The notes below the pieces were generated by a model that saw nothing but the letters and a program-made list of their open reading frames with translations, had not been told where the DNA came from and did no database searches. Below, in pieces: positions 8,921-16,972 of a DNA stretch of 64,000 nucleotides; the stretch's first letter is position 1; the number at the start of each line of letters is the position of its first letter. The position numbers and the translations under genes are program-made. Origin of the DNA: Gemella sp. GL1 (GTDB lineage Bacteria > Bacillota > Bacilli > Staphylococcales > Gemellaceae); assembly GCF_013415365.1 (NCBI RefSeq), contig NZ_JACBYB010000007.1, forward strand, positions 62,001 through 126,000, given 5' to 3'.

Positions 8921-10048
8921 ATGAAAAAGCTAAAAAAATCTTTATTACCAGGCCTTTTAGCAGGAGCTTTAGTAATTACTGGATGTTCAGCTACTGGCTT
9001 AACTAATGGAGATGTTTATATCTCTACTAAAGATGGAGATATTACACAAAAAGAAGTGCTAGAATTTATGGGGGAACAAGATATTTCTAAAGTTGCCACT
9101 GAGTTAGTTATGCAAAAAGTACTTCTAAGCAAATATAAAGACAGAATTGATGAGAATACTATTAATACTCAAATTTCTGAATTAGAACAACAACTAGGTG
9201 GAAAAGATAAACTTGAGGCTGCACTTAAATCTCAAGGAACTAGTCTTGAAAAATATAAAAATAGATTAAAACTAAATTTTGCTGTTCCTTACATGATTTT
9301 AGATGCTAAAGGAATTGATGACGCTAAAATCGCAGAACAAGCAGAAAAAGAAAAAAGTCAATACAATTTAGCTCACATCTTAATCACTGTGAAATCTGAT
9401 GCTATTCCAACTGGTGTTAGTGATGAAGAAGCTAAAGCAAAAATAGATGAAGTAAAAGCTAAATTAGATTCCGGTGCAAATTTTGCTGAATTAGCTAAGG
9501 AATATTCTACTGATACATCTAACTCTTCTAATGGTGGAGAATTAGGTTGGTCATCTAAAGAGTCAACACCTTTTGTCAAAGAATTCGCAGATGTAGCTTA
9601 CAATACTGAAAAAGGCAAATACTCAGATATAGTTAAAACTCAATTTGGTTACCACATTATCAAAGTTTTAGATACTAAAGAAGTTTCTATTGATGAAGTT
9701 AAAACTCAAGCAGTTCTAAGTTTAGCACAGAAAGCAATTGCAGAAAATCCAAATATATATACTGATGCAATTAAAAAACTATTTGAAGAATACAATGTAA
9801 AAGGTAATACTGACGCTGTTAAAACTTACTTAGAAAGTATGTTATCAGCAGGATCTAATCAAGCTGCTGCTCAATTGGCAGCACAAGCACAACAAGAACA
9901 AACAAGTTCTACAGAATCGGGTGCTACTTCTACATCAAACCAAACACAAACAAGTGTTACAGAATCAGCATCTACAACAAGTCAAGTACAGACAAGCCTT
10001 GCTCCAAGTGCAACTAGTGTAACTACAGTAGCAGTAAGCTCTAATTAA
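8921..10048 (+). CDS. prsA: foldase lipoprotein PrsA
   Basis: Membrane-anchored peptidyl-prolyl isomerase that helps secreted proteins fold after Sec export, on the outer face of the membrane. The signal peptide ends in a lipobox (VITGC) with Cys22 as the lipidated residue. An N-terminal chaperone region is followed by a parvulin domain (about residues 140-245): AHILITVKSD, FAELAKEYSTDTS, GGELGWS and QFGYHIIKVLD. The last 60 residues are a Ser/Thr/Gln-rich low-complexity tail, longer than in Bacillus PrsA, which may span the cell wall. It is monocistronic. In this window it sits directly after the mobile remnant; the remnant's frameshifted gene overlaps the prsA promoter. Confidence 0.95.
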   Translation: MKKLKKSLLPGLLAGALVITGCSATGLTNGDVYISTKDGDITQKEVLEFMGEQDISKVATELVMQKVLLSKYKDRIDENTINTQISELEQQLGGKDKLEAALKSQGTSLEKYKNRLKLNFAVPYMILDAKGIDDAKIAEQAEKEKSQYNLAHILITVKSDAIPTGVSDEEAKAKIDEVKAKLDSGANFAELAKEYSTDTSNSSNGGELGWSSKESTPFVKEFADVAYNTEKGKYSDIVKTQFGYHIIKVLDTKEVSIDEVKTQAVLSLAQKAIAENPNIYTDAIKKLFEEYNVKGNTDAVKTYLESMLSAGSNQAAAQLAAQAQQEQTSSTESGATSTSNQTQTSVTESASTTSQVQTSLAPSATSVTTVAVSSN

Positions 10049-10050
10049 AA

Positions 10051-10075
10051 AATAGACTGGATAATCCAGTCTATT
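10051..10075. terminator. bidirectional terminator of prsA and mutM
   Basis: Perfect 11-bp stem (10051-10061 with 10065-10075) with A run on the left and T run on the right. It serves the convergent genes prsA and mutM, and the mutM stop codon lies inside it. Confidence 0.9.
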
Positions 10076-10928
10076 TTTTTTGGCATTGAGGACAATAATG
10101 ACTTGACCTTGTTTTTATTATTAAATTCTCAACTGTATGCCCTAATGGACACACTTTTTTTCCATATATTTTATGGAAATTTTGCATATTACCCTCACTT
10201 CCATCAGAGTGAACATAATCTGATATTGTAGAACCACCTTGCTCAATACTAAATTCTAGCATCTTTACTAAGGACTTAAATAATCTAACTTTTTCTTCAT
10301 GACTTAATTCACATGCTAATTTTTCTGGATGTATTTTTTCTTGATATAGAATTTCACAAGCATATATATTTCCACACCCACAAAATACACTCCCCTCTAA
10401 TAAAAGAGCTTTTATCTTCTGCATACAGTATCTTTTGCTATCTAGTTTTTCCATAAAGTGATCTAAAGCATGTTCAGAAAATGGTTCCGGGGCTAAATTA
10501 TTAAAAGGCTTGAATTCTTCTATATTATCTACAAATCGTAATTCTCCAAACCTACGAATATCAGAATATACCAAGAGTTCTCCACTATCTAATTTAAAAA
10601 TAAGGTGCCTGTGTTTATTATAATTTTTATTTTTAATTTCATCAATACTATTAACCACAAAATATGCACCAGTCATTCCAAAATGAGTAATCATATATCC
10701 CTTGTCTAAAATAAAATATAAATATTTCCCTCTTCTTTCTAATGAAAGAATTTTTTTATCTATAATATTTTCTTTAAAATATTTCAATTTTGACTTAACT
10801 AAAGCATATCTAGCTGCTAAATGTGAATTTATTACAAGTTCTGAAAATTTTACATCTAATATTCTTTTACCTACTACATTAGGCTTTAAACCTATTTTTA
10901 TATTTTCTACTTCTGGTAATTCAGGCAT
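10071..10928 (-). CDS. mutM: formamidopyrimidine-DNA glycosylase
   Basis: Removes oxidised purines (8-oxoG, FapyG) and nicks the abasic site. N-terminal catalytic PELPEVE (Pro2 nucleophile, Glu3) and the RRGKYL lysine are present, as is the helix-two-turn-helix domain. Two features differ from the family. The GxGNIYAxE segment reads GCGNIYACE, with Cys where Asp or Ser is usual. The C-terminal zinc finger, normally C-x2-C-x16-C-x2-C, reads CPLGHT then YCPQCQ, so the second ligand would be a His in a C-x3-H arrangement and the finger is about three residues shorter. Activity is likely kept, since the final KTRSS arginine is present. Confidence 0.93.
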   Translation of the reverse strand: MPELPEVENIKIGLKPNVVGKRILDVKFSELVINSHLAARYALVKSKLKYFKENIIDKKILSLERRGKYLYFILDKGYMITHFGMTGAYFVVNSIDEIKNKNYNKHRHLIFKLDSGELLVYSDIRRFGELRFVDNIEEFKPFNNLAPEPFSEHALDHFMEKLDSKRYCMQKIKALLLEGSVFCGCGNIYACEILYQEKIHPEKLACELSHEEKVRLFKSLVKMLEFSIEQGGSTISDYVHSDGSEGNMQNFHKIYGKKVCPLGHTVENLIIKTRSSHYCPQCQKK

Positions 10929-11017
10929 AATATACCTCCTATAAATTTCTCATAATTATATCATAAAAATACTTATAACTAAATTATCACTATCTAAAAA
11001 TATCTCTAGGATAAATA

Positions 11018-11046
11018 AAAAATGACAGCATAAAGCTATCATTTTT
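11018..11046 (-). terminator. terminator of the 13066 gene
   Basis: 12-bp stem (11018-11029 with 11035-11046) closed by a 5-base loop, with one G-U pair on the minus strand and a T run. Confidence 0.8.
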
Positions 11047-13066
11047 AGTACCACCATAATTTTTCATATTTGCGACCAATTTGCAGTGCCAAATCCTTCT
11101 TTTGTTGATCTTCATTGTTGATATACAGTCTTCCAGGTTCATACATATCTATCATTTCATTAGGAACTGCAGATATAACAATTGAACCATTGTTTTCATT
11201 TTCTATCTGACTAAATCTTACACTATAGTCACCTGGAGGTAAATCATCAAAGTACCACCTCATTGTATATGTTTGTAGTGGTAATTCCCAATACAATTCT
11301 CTATACATAAAAGTTTTTTCTCTTAGCACATTTCTATCTTTATCTAGAATTTCTACCTTATACTTAGAGTTATTGGATTCATCATAAGATGAAATGTAGG
11401 CTCTTATATAATTATATTTCATAGTAGCCTTGTAAGTTTGTTCTACAATATTATCTTTATTCACCCTAACTATTCCATCTCTTAAATAATTATCAGTAGC
11501 ATAGATTGAAATACCATTAATTACCCTAGAGTCATAATCTAAATTCATAGAATATGTAGGTCTTAAGAAGGAATCACTCACTATCTGTATAGAAAAAACA
11601 AAAGCAAAAGCTACTAACAATTTTTTCTTATACTTATTTAACCTAGCTATCTTGTTATTTTCAGTAAATATTACTAGACCCTTTATTGCTAAGATAAATA
11701 TTATAGGCATCCAAGAAAATACATACCTTGGCTTAGCTTCCCAGATAAGGTGGAACATAAATACTCCAAAAATTATAATTTGAAGTAAAAATACTGATGT
11801 AATATATTCCTTACGACGTTTATACATATAATAAACCATCATAAATATTATTACTGCATAAAGCAGCTGTGATATATAGATGAAGAATGAATTATTAGAA
11901 CCATAAAATAATTGCCATAAAAATCCATCTCCATCACGGAGTGCTCTAGTACCATTTGTATAATTTATTGTTCCATCTGACCAATTACCTCTAATTTTCA
12001 ATAAGAAGACTAAGAGATTTAAGAAAATTGGTCTATTAAGAATTCTATTTAGGAATAAAGATAAGTCATCTGCAGATTTATTTTGACTCAAATATGTAAA
12101 CTGAAAATCTTGCCAATTGTAAGATCCACCCTGAATACTCATTCCCATCATAACCCAATGTAACATTGGGAATTTATAACCGTCATCTTGGAAGAATCCA
12201 TAATAAGTCCATAAAGAATCAAAGGCTTTTCCAAAAAGAATAAAGCTAACTCCAAAACTTACTAAAAATATTAGTAATTTGCTGTACCATTTGAAGAATA
12301 ATAAATATATTATCAAGGCAGGTACTACAATAATAATATTAGATCTTAAGTTCCAGGCAAAGGCAATAATTATAGCAACTGCCACTAAATGCTTAGTTCT
12401 AAAAATAAAACTTCCGTCCGATGGAATAAGCACATATATTATTAAAGCAACTAAAACTACCATAAAGGTATCTGAATAGTAAAATAAACTATACATTTGA
12501 AATGGAATATATGCGAGCATTAGTAGTAATAATAATGTTTGCTTATTTTTATTAAATAACTTACCACCTGCTTTATAGGTAAAATACATTGCTAGACTTG
12601 TAACAATAAAACAGAATATATGTAAGGCCCATACATGTGAAATATGTAAGAAATTTGCTATTCTATAAATCCAATATAGGATTATCGTCGGATTTATATT
12701 ATTAGGATAAACTAAAAAATATCTCTCTCCAGAAAATTTACCGTAATTAAGCATATAGTGGGCTTCATTTTCAATTTCTGCTCCGTCAGAAAAGTTTAAA
12801 GTATCCATGGATAATATTAAGGCTTGGAAGCTCAAATATATAGCTATTATCCACCTAGTATATATTTTTAGCTTACCATCATCTGCTGCTAATATTTTTT
12901 TGGCAACAACCACTGCTAAAATTGCCATTAAGGGAATTCCTAATAAAAGCACTACAGGATTAAGTATTCTTTCATAAACAAAAGGGGACACACATATCCA
13001 GGTAAGTGCTATTGCAAATAAGGAAATAAATGCATAAGCGAAAATGTTGTGTAATATTCTCCTCAC
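11045..13066 (-). CDS. large polytopic membrane protein, GT-C glycosyltransferase-like
   Basis: 673 residues. About eleven to thirteen transmembrane helices fill residues 1-480, and a soluble, probably extracellular, beta-rich domain fills the rest. After the second helix region the loop carries NFSDGAEIENEAHYMLNYG, with acidic residues in the first outer loop, as in GT-C enzymes that use polyprenyl-phosphate sugars (PMT/GT39/ArnT-like). I infer a cell-wall or teichoic-acid glycosyltransferase; the donor and acceptor cannot be told from sequence. The C-terminal region (for example YMRWYFDDLPPGDYSVRFSQ) looks like a jelly-roll or carbohydrate-binding fold. The gene is monocistronic with its own terminator. 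Confidence 0.65.
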   Translation of the reverse strand: MRRILHNIFAYAFISLFAIALTWICVSPFVYERILNPVVLLLGIPLMAILAVVVAKKILAADDGKLKIYTRWIIAIYLSFQALILSMDTLNFSDGAEIENEAHYMLNYGKFSGERYFLVYPNNINPTIILYWIYRIANFLHISHVWALHIFCFIVTSLAMYFTYKAGGKLFNKNKQTLLLLLMLAYIPFQMYSLFYYSDTFMVVLVALIIYVLIPSDGSFIFRTKHLVAVAIIIAFAWNLRSNIIIVVPALIIYLLFFKWYSKLLIFLVSFGVSFILFGKAFDSLWTYYGFFQDDGYKFPMLHWVMMGMSIQGGSYNWQDFQFTYLSQNKSADDLSLFLNRILNRPIFLNLLVFLLKIRGNWSDGTINYTNGTRALRDGDGFLWQLFYGSNNSFFIYISQLLYAVIIFMMVYYMYKRRKEYITSVFLLQIIIFGVFMFHLIWEAKPRYVFSWMPIIFILAIKGLVIFTENNKIARLNKYKKKLLVAFAFVFSIQIVSDSFLRPTYSMNLDYDSRVINGISIYATDNYLRDGIVRVNKDNIVEQTYKATMKYNYIRAYISSYDESNNSKYKVEILDKDRNVLREKTFMYRELYWELPLQTYTMRWYFDDLPPGDYSVRFSQIENENNGSIVISAVPNEMIDMYEPGRLYINNEDQQKKDLALQIGRKYEKLWWY

Positions 13067-13148
13067 TATTCTACTCCTTAATTTTATTTATAATATAATT
13101 AATTTATTATATCATTACTTAGAATTTCTAGCAATAAACATAATAAAA

Positions 13149-13176
13149 ATGCTTAAAGAACTTTCCTTAAGCACTT
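13149..13176 (-). terminator. terminator of yhaM
   Basis: TGCTTAA/TTAAGCA stem with a 10-base loop; T5 follows on the minus strand. Confidence 0.75.
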
Positions 13177-13180
13177 TTTA

Positions 13181-14122
13181 TTATTCTTTGTCAAACTTTG
13201 TTACATAGAATTGACGATTTTCTAAACCAAATATTCTTTCAGAAAATGTTCCCGGTTCAAGCTTACTTAAATTTTTGTCAAACATTTGCATACGTGCGTC
13301 TATATTATCAATAAAGTTTAGAATTTCTGCTTCCTTAAGCATTGGGCGTTTAGGAGAACCAAATTCTAACTGTCCATGGTGGGATAAAACTAGATGGCGA
13401 AGCAATACAATCTCTTCCCCATCTATTCCTAATTTTTCTGCTGCTCTTACTATTTCATCAGAAATAATAGAAATATGTCCTAATAACTCTCCTTCTAATG
13501 TATATGTTGTTGATATAGGTCCAGATAATTCTACAGTTTTTCCAACATCATGAAGAATTACACCTGCATATAATAGATCTTTATTTAGACTAGGATAAAT
13601 TTCTATTAATGACTTAGCAATTTTCAACATAGTTACTGTATGATAGATTAAACCAGAATAAAAATCATGATGCATTGACTTAGCAGCCGGATAAACTACA
13701 AATTCATTCTTATATTTTTTCAAAATTTCTGAAGTAATTGCCTTTAGTTTGGGATTTTCTATATCATTAAGATAAATATTTAAATCTGCAATCATTTCTT
13801 CTTTAGCAAGTGGTGCTGTTTGAATAAAATCTTCAATATTTAATTCCTCATGTTCTTCTTTTAATCTATAAGAATTTACTTTAAGCTGAATCTTCCCTCT
13901 ATAGTCATTAGCCAGTGCGCTTATATGAATTAATTCACCTATTTTTAAATTATCATAATCTTCAGGCTTTACCTCCCAAATTTTTGCATCTACTGATCCT
14001 GTTCTATCTTTTAATACAAGGGTTAGAAAATTTTTCCCATTAGATGCTGTTCCCTTTATAACTTGATCCAATAAAAAAAATTGATTGATATCCATACCAC
14101 TTTCAAATTCACTTATATACAT
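13181..14122 (-). CDS. yhaM: 3'-5' exoribonuclease YhaM
   Basis: Cytoplasmic 3'-5' exoribonuclease found in Gram-positive bacteria, 313 residues as usual. The N-terminal OB fold (about 1-100) starts [18 protein letters not shown] and contains [16 protein letters not shown]. The HD hydrolase domain follows: [13 protein letters not shown], then [13 protein letters not shown] with the metal-binding His-Asp pair, and [17 protein letters not shown]. In Bacillus, yhaM and yheA are neighbours in the same order, as they are here. A hairpin between the two genes may make yhaM partly independent of yheA. Confidence 0.95.
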   Translation of the reverse strand: MYISEFESGMDINQFFLLDQVIKGTASNGKNFLTLVLKDRTGSVDAKIWEVKPEDYDNLKIGELIHISALANDYRGKIQLKVNSYRLKEEHEELNIEDFIQTAPLAKEEMIADLNIYLNDIENPKLKAITSEILKKYKNEFVVYPAAKSMHHDFYSGLIYHTVTMLKIAKSLIEIYPSLNKDLLYAGVILHDVGKTVELSGPISTTYTLEGELLGHISIISDEIVRAAEKLGIDGEEIVLLRHLVLSHHGQLEFGSPKRPMLKEAEILNFIDNIDARMQMFDKNLSKLEPGTFSERIFGLENRQFYVTKFDKE

Positions 14123-14148
14123 AGTTTCTCCTCTATTTATCTAAAATT

Positions 14149-14173
14149 AGCACCTTGAAGATATCAAGGTGCT
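14149..14173 (-). terminator. hairpin between yheA and yhaM
   Basis: Perfect 10-bp stem AGCACCTTGA/TCAAGGTGCT with a 5-base loop. The minus-strand T tract is poor (AATTTTAG), so it could be a partial terminator or an mRNA-stability element rather than a full stop. Confidence 0.6.
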
Positions 14174-14190
14174 TTTATTATAAAATAATA

Positions 14191-14541
14191 TTATTTTTCG
14201 TATTTTGTAAATAATTCCTCTAATGGCTTAAAGATTGTTTTTTGAATATCTTCCATTGTGATTTGTAATCTTTGTTGTGCATGAATTAATGCTGAGACAT
14301 TTTCATCAGCTACTAATTTAGTTTGTAATTCTTGGAATTTAGCCATTGCTTCTTCATTTGGCTCTTGACCTGTATTCATTAATTCCATAAATTCATTTTG
14401 AGTTGAAATAAATTCCTTATATAAATTTTTAGACTCTTCATTTTTATCTAAGTTTTGGAAAGCTTTCTCCACTGCTGTATAATTTTCATCATCTCTTAGT
14501 GCTCTCTCTAATTCATTTGCTTTATCATATAATTTTGTCAT
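14191..14541 (-). CDS. yheA: YlbF/YmcA family protein YheA
   Basis: 116-residue all-helical protein of the YlbF/YmcA (Com_YlbF, UPF0342) superfamily. The family pattern is visible in ELERALRDDENYTAVEKAF, the central KNLYKEFISTQNEFMELM, and LIHAQQRLQITMEDIQKTI near the end. Relatives in Bacillus affect RNA processing with RNase Y (YlbF, YmcA); YheA itself is poorly characterised. The ribosome binding site AGGAG lies before ATG 14541. It lies upstream of the exoribonuclease gene yhaM, which fits a link to RNA turnover. Confidence 0.9.
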   Translation of the reverse strand: MTKLYDKANELERALRDDENYTAVEKAFQNLDKNEESKNLYKEFISTQNEFMELMNTGQEPNEEAMAKFQELQTKLVADENVSALIHAQQRLQITMEDIQKTIFKPLEELFTKYEK

Positions 14542-14622
14542 TGTAATTATCTCCTAATGTTTTTTACTATTAAAATTATAACACATATAAAAAATTTTTT
14601 CCTAGAAAATATCCTACTTAAC

Positions 14623-14651
14623 TTGACCAAGAAAGAAATTAATACTAAAAT
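14623..14651 (+). promoter_or_regulatory. promoter of the 14682 gene
   Basis: TTGACC (14623-14628), 17-bp spacer, TAAAAT (14646-14651); AAGGAG follows at 14669-14674. Confidence 0.7.
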
Positions 14652-14681
14652 GTAGTTAAATAATTATTAAGGAGCTGATTT

Positions 14682-15545
14682 ATGAAAATAGCATGGATTG
14701 GTATTGGTGTTATGGGAGAATCTATGGTTAAACACCTTATTAATAAAGGTCACGAACTATTTGTCTATAACAGAACTGAGAGTAAATGTGACAATGTTCT
14801 TGCTCTTGGAGCTAATAAATTAAAAAAAATCGAAGATGCACCTTTAATGGCTGATTTAATTTTTACTATGGTGGGATACCCAAAAGATGTGGAAGAAGTT
14901 TATTTAGGAGAAAATGGTCTTATAAAAAATGCTAAAAGTGGACAAATCTTTGTAGATATGACTACATCATCTCCAATATTGGCTGAAAAAATAAACAAAG
15001 AATTTTTAAAAAAAGAAGCCTATACTCTAGATAGTCCTGTAACTGGTGGAGATATAGGTGCTAAGAATGGAAGTCTTACTGTTTTCGTGGGTGGAGATAA
15101 GTCTATATTTGAAAATAAAGTTAAAAATGTTATGACTGCTTTTTCAAGAACTATTGAATATTTTGGTCCTGCTGGTAAAGGACAGTACGCAAAACTTGGT
15201 AATCAAATCGCTATCGCGTCTACTATGATTTCATTAGCAGAATCATATATGTTTGCCAAAGAAACCGGTCTTGATCTAGAAAAATTTCTAGAAACAATTT
15301 CTACTGGGTCTGCTGGCTCATTCTCAATGACTTCTTATGGTCCTAGAGTTTTAAAAAAAGATTTCAAACCAGGATTCTTTACTCATCACTTTATTAAAGA
15401 TATGAAACTTGCATTAGAAGAATGTGAAAGATCAGGTATAACACTTCCTGGATTAGAGCTATCCTACACAATCTACAATGAATTATCTGATGAAATCAAG
15501 TATAATGAAGGTACTCAATCAATAGTTAAATATTATGAAAAATAA
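14682..15545 (+). CDS. beta-hydroxyacid dehydrogenase (HIBADH family)
   Basis: NAD(P)-dependent oxidoreductase of the 3-hydroxyisobutyrate / tartronate-semialdehyde / glyoxylate reductase family, 287 residues. The Rossmann fold opens with WIGIGVMGESM. The substrate-binding motif is DSPVTGGDIGAKNG, and the catalytic lysine is in GQYAKLGNQI. The exact substrate cannot be set by sequence. The gene stands alone with its own promoter; the next gene on the right is convergent. It is normal in length and intact. Confidence 0.88.
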   Translation: MKIAWIGIGVMGESMVKHLINKGHELFVYNRTESKCDNVLALGANKLKKIEDAPLMADLIFTMVGYPKDVEEVYLGENGLIKNAKSGQIFVDMTTSSPILAEKINKEFLKKEAYTLDSPVTGGDIGAKNGSLTVFVGGDKSIFENKVKNVMTAFSRTIEYFGPAGKGQYAKLGNQIAIASTMISLAESYMFAKETGLDLEKFLETISTGSAGSFSMTSYGPRVLKKDFKPGFFTHHFIKDMKLALEECERSGITLPGLELSYTIYNELSDEIKYNEGTQSIVKYYEK

Positions 15546-15674
15546 TTTCTTTTAAAATAATCTAGAAAATTAATCTTCCGATTATTTTTAGTGATGAGTT
15601 ATTCTTGATTAAAGTTTAATAAAGAATAAATTTCAGAATTGCTTAATTAAATAATATTAATGCTATAAGATTTC

Positions 15675-15710
15675 AAAGAGAACCTAAAGATTAATCTTTA
15701 GGTTCTCTTT
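15675..15710. terminator. bidirectional terminator (36-bp perfect palindrome)
   Basis: Bases 15675-15710 form a perfect 36-base palindrome (arm AAAGAGAACCTAAAGATT). It lies between convergent genes, right next to the stop codon of the lipoprotein gene. Confidence 0.9.
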
Positions 15711-15711
15711 A

Positions 15712-16599
15712 TTATTTAACTTTTTCTAGGTCTACTTTCATTGATTTAGCAGTTTCTTCTACTTTAGTATAGGCATCTTGATCTATCTCTTCAAATCCAG
15801 TAATTGAGAATAAATCTCCAAATAATTTCATCGTTTCTTCATCTTTTTGGATTTCTAATAAAGCATTTTTAAGTTTAGCTTGCGTATCTTTATCCATATG
15901 TTTTGAAGCAGTTACTGTAATTGCAGGAATTAAATCACTTGTAGCAAGAACTTTTACTTTATCTTCTGCATCTGGAAAGTCTTTTTTATATCTTGATAGT
16001 GATGTTTCAAAAGTCCCGATTGCATCCACATCTCCATTTAATAGTAATGTAATAGACTTATCATGACCACCTGAAAATTGACTTGTGATATCATTTTCTA
16101 AAGATATTCCTTCTTTTACTAATGTAGCTCCTGGATAAATGTATCCAGAAGTTGATGTTGGATCAACAAAGGCTACTTTTTTTCCTTTTAAATCTGCTAA
16201 TGAGTTTATACCAGAATCTTTTTTAGTAAGAATTACTGACTTATATCCAGTAACTCTATCTCTATTTCTAGTTACTAAGATAGGTTCTGCTTGTGACTGC
16301 TGTTTAGCTAATATTGTAGCGAATGGAGGAATAATACCAAAATCAACAGATCCGCTATTAATTCCCTCTACTACCCCCACATAATTAGATGCTACAAAGG
16401 CTTCTACCTTAATACCTAATTTTTCACCTAATTTTTCAGCAAGTGGTTTAATATCTTCTACTAACTTCTCACTATTTTTTGTAGGTACAAATCCCATTTT
16501 TAAAACTTTTTCTTCTTTTTTGTCTGTACTTGTATTTGAGCTAACACATCCTGTCAGAATTAAAAGACAGCTTGCTAATAGAACAAATAATTTTTTCAT
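15712..16599 (-). CDS. PhnD-type substrate-binding lipoprotein
   Basis: Phosphate/phosphonate ABC-transporter binding protein, 295 residues. The signal peptide ends in LILTGC (Cys18 lipidated), followed by a Ser/Thr/Lys linker. The mature part opens VLKMGFVPTKNSEKLVEDI and contains YVGVVEGINSGSVDFGIIPP and VDPTSTSGYIYPG, both typical of PhnD. No permease or ATPase gene lies next to it, so it would have to work with a transporter encoded elsewhere. The neighbours are tRNA genes upstream and a convergent dehydrogenase downstream. A strong AGGAGGAG lies before ATG. Confidence 0.9.
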   Translation of the reverse strand: MKKLFVLLASCLLILTGCVSSNTSTDKKEEKVLKMGFVPTKNSEKLVEDIKPLAEKLGEKLGIKVEAFVASNYVGVVEGINSGSVDFGIIPPFATILAKQQSQAEPILVTRNRDRVTGYKSVILTKKDSGINSLADLKGKKVAFVDPTSTSGYIYPGATLVKEGISLENDITSQFSGGHDKSITLLLNGDVDAIGTFETSLSRYKKDFPDAEDKVKVLATSDLIPAITVTASKHMDKDTQAKLKNALLEIQKDEETMKLFGDLFSITGFEEIDQDAYTKVEETAKSMKVDLEKVK

Positions 16600-16704
16600 T
16601 ATAAACTCCTCCTAATAAGTTAATTTCAAATTTAACTATATAGTATCATAAGTTCTTATCTTAGTCAATAAAATAATTTTTACTTGTTCGGAAAAAATAA
16701 AAAA

Positions 16705-16723
16705 AGACTGTAGATTACAGTCT
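16705..16723 (-). terminator. terminator of the tRNA pair
   Basis: AGACTGTA/TACAGTCT stem with a 3-base loop and a run of seven T on the minus strand, just after tRNA-Cys. Confidence 0.85.
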
Positions 16724-16729
16724 AAATTA

Positions 16730-16800
16730 AGGCGAATACCGGATTTGAACCGGTGATCAAGGTTTTGCAGACCCGTGCCTTACCACTTGGCTAATCCGCC
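16730..16800 (-). tRNA. tRNA-Cys (GCA)
   Basis: Folds as a 71-base cloverleaf on the minus strand. The acceptor stem GGCGGAT pairs with ATTCGCC (one G-T). The anticodon loop CTGCAAA gives anticodon GCA, the T arm has GGTTCAAATCC, and the discriminator base is U as for tRNA-Cys. The CCA end is not encoded. Confidence 0.97.
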
Positions 16801-16811
16801 ATTATTATAAA

Positions 16812-16888
16812 TGGGGCGACCGAGGGGAATCGAACCCCCGAATGTCGGAACCACAATCCGATGCGTTAACCACTTCGCCACGATCGCC
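16812..16888 (-). tRNA. tRNA-His (GTG), CCA encoded
   Basis: Minus-strand cloverleaf with the extra G-1 that pairs with C73, the identity element of tRNA-His, and T8 in the right place. The anticodon loop TTGTGGT gives anticodon GTG. CCA is encoded at 16812-16814. It lies 11 bases upstream of tRNA-Cys, and both share the terminator. Confidence 0.97.
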
Positions 16889-16972
16889 ATGTTATTAACA
16901 CTCTTAATATTATAATAGTATTCCACCTTCTTGTCAATAGTAAAATAAAAAAGGAGATAGAATTTTATCCCC

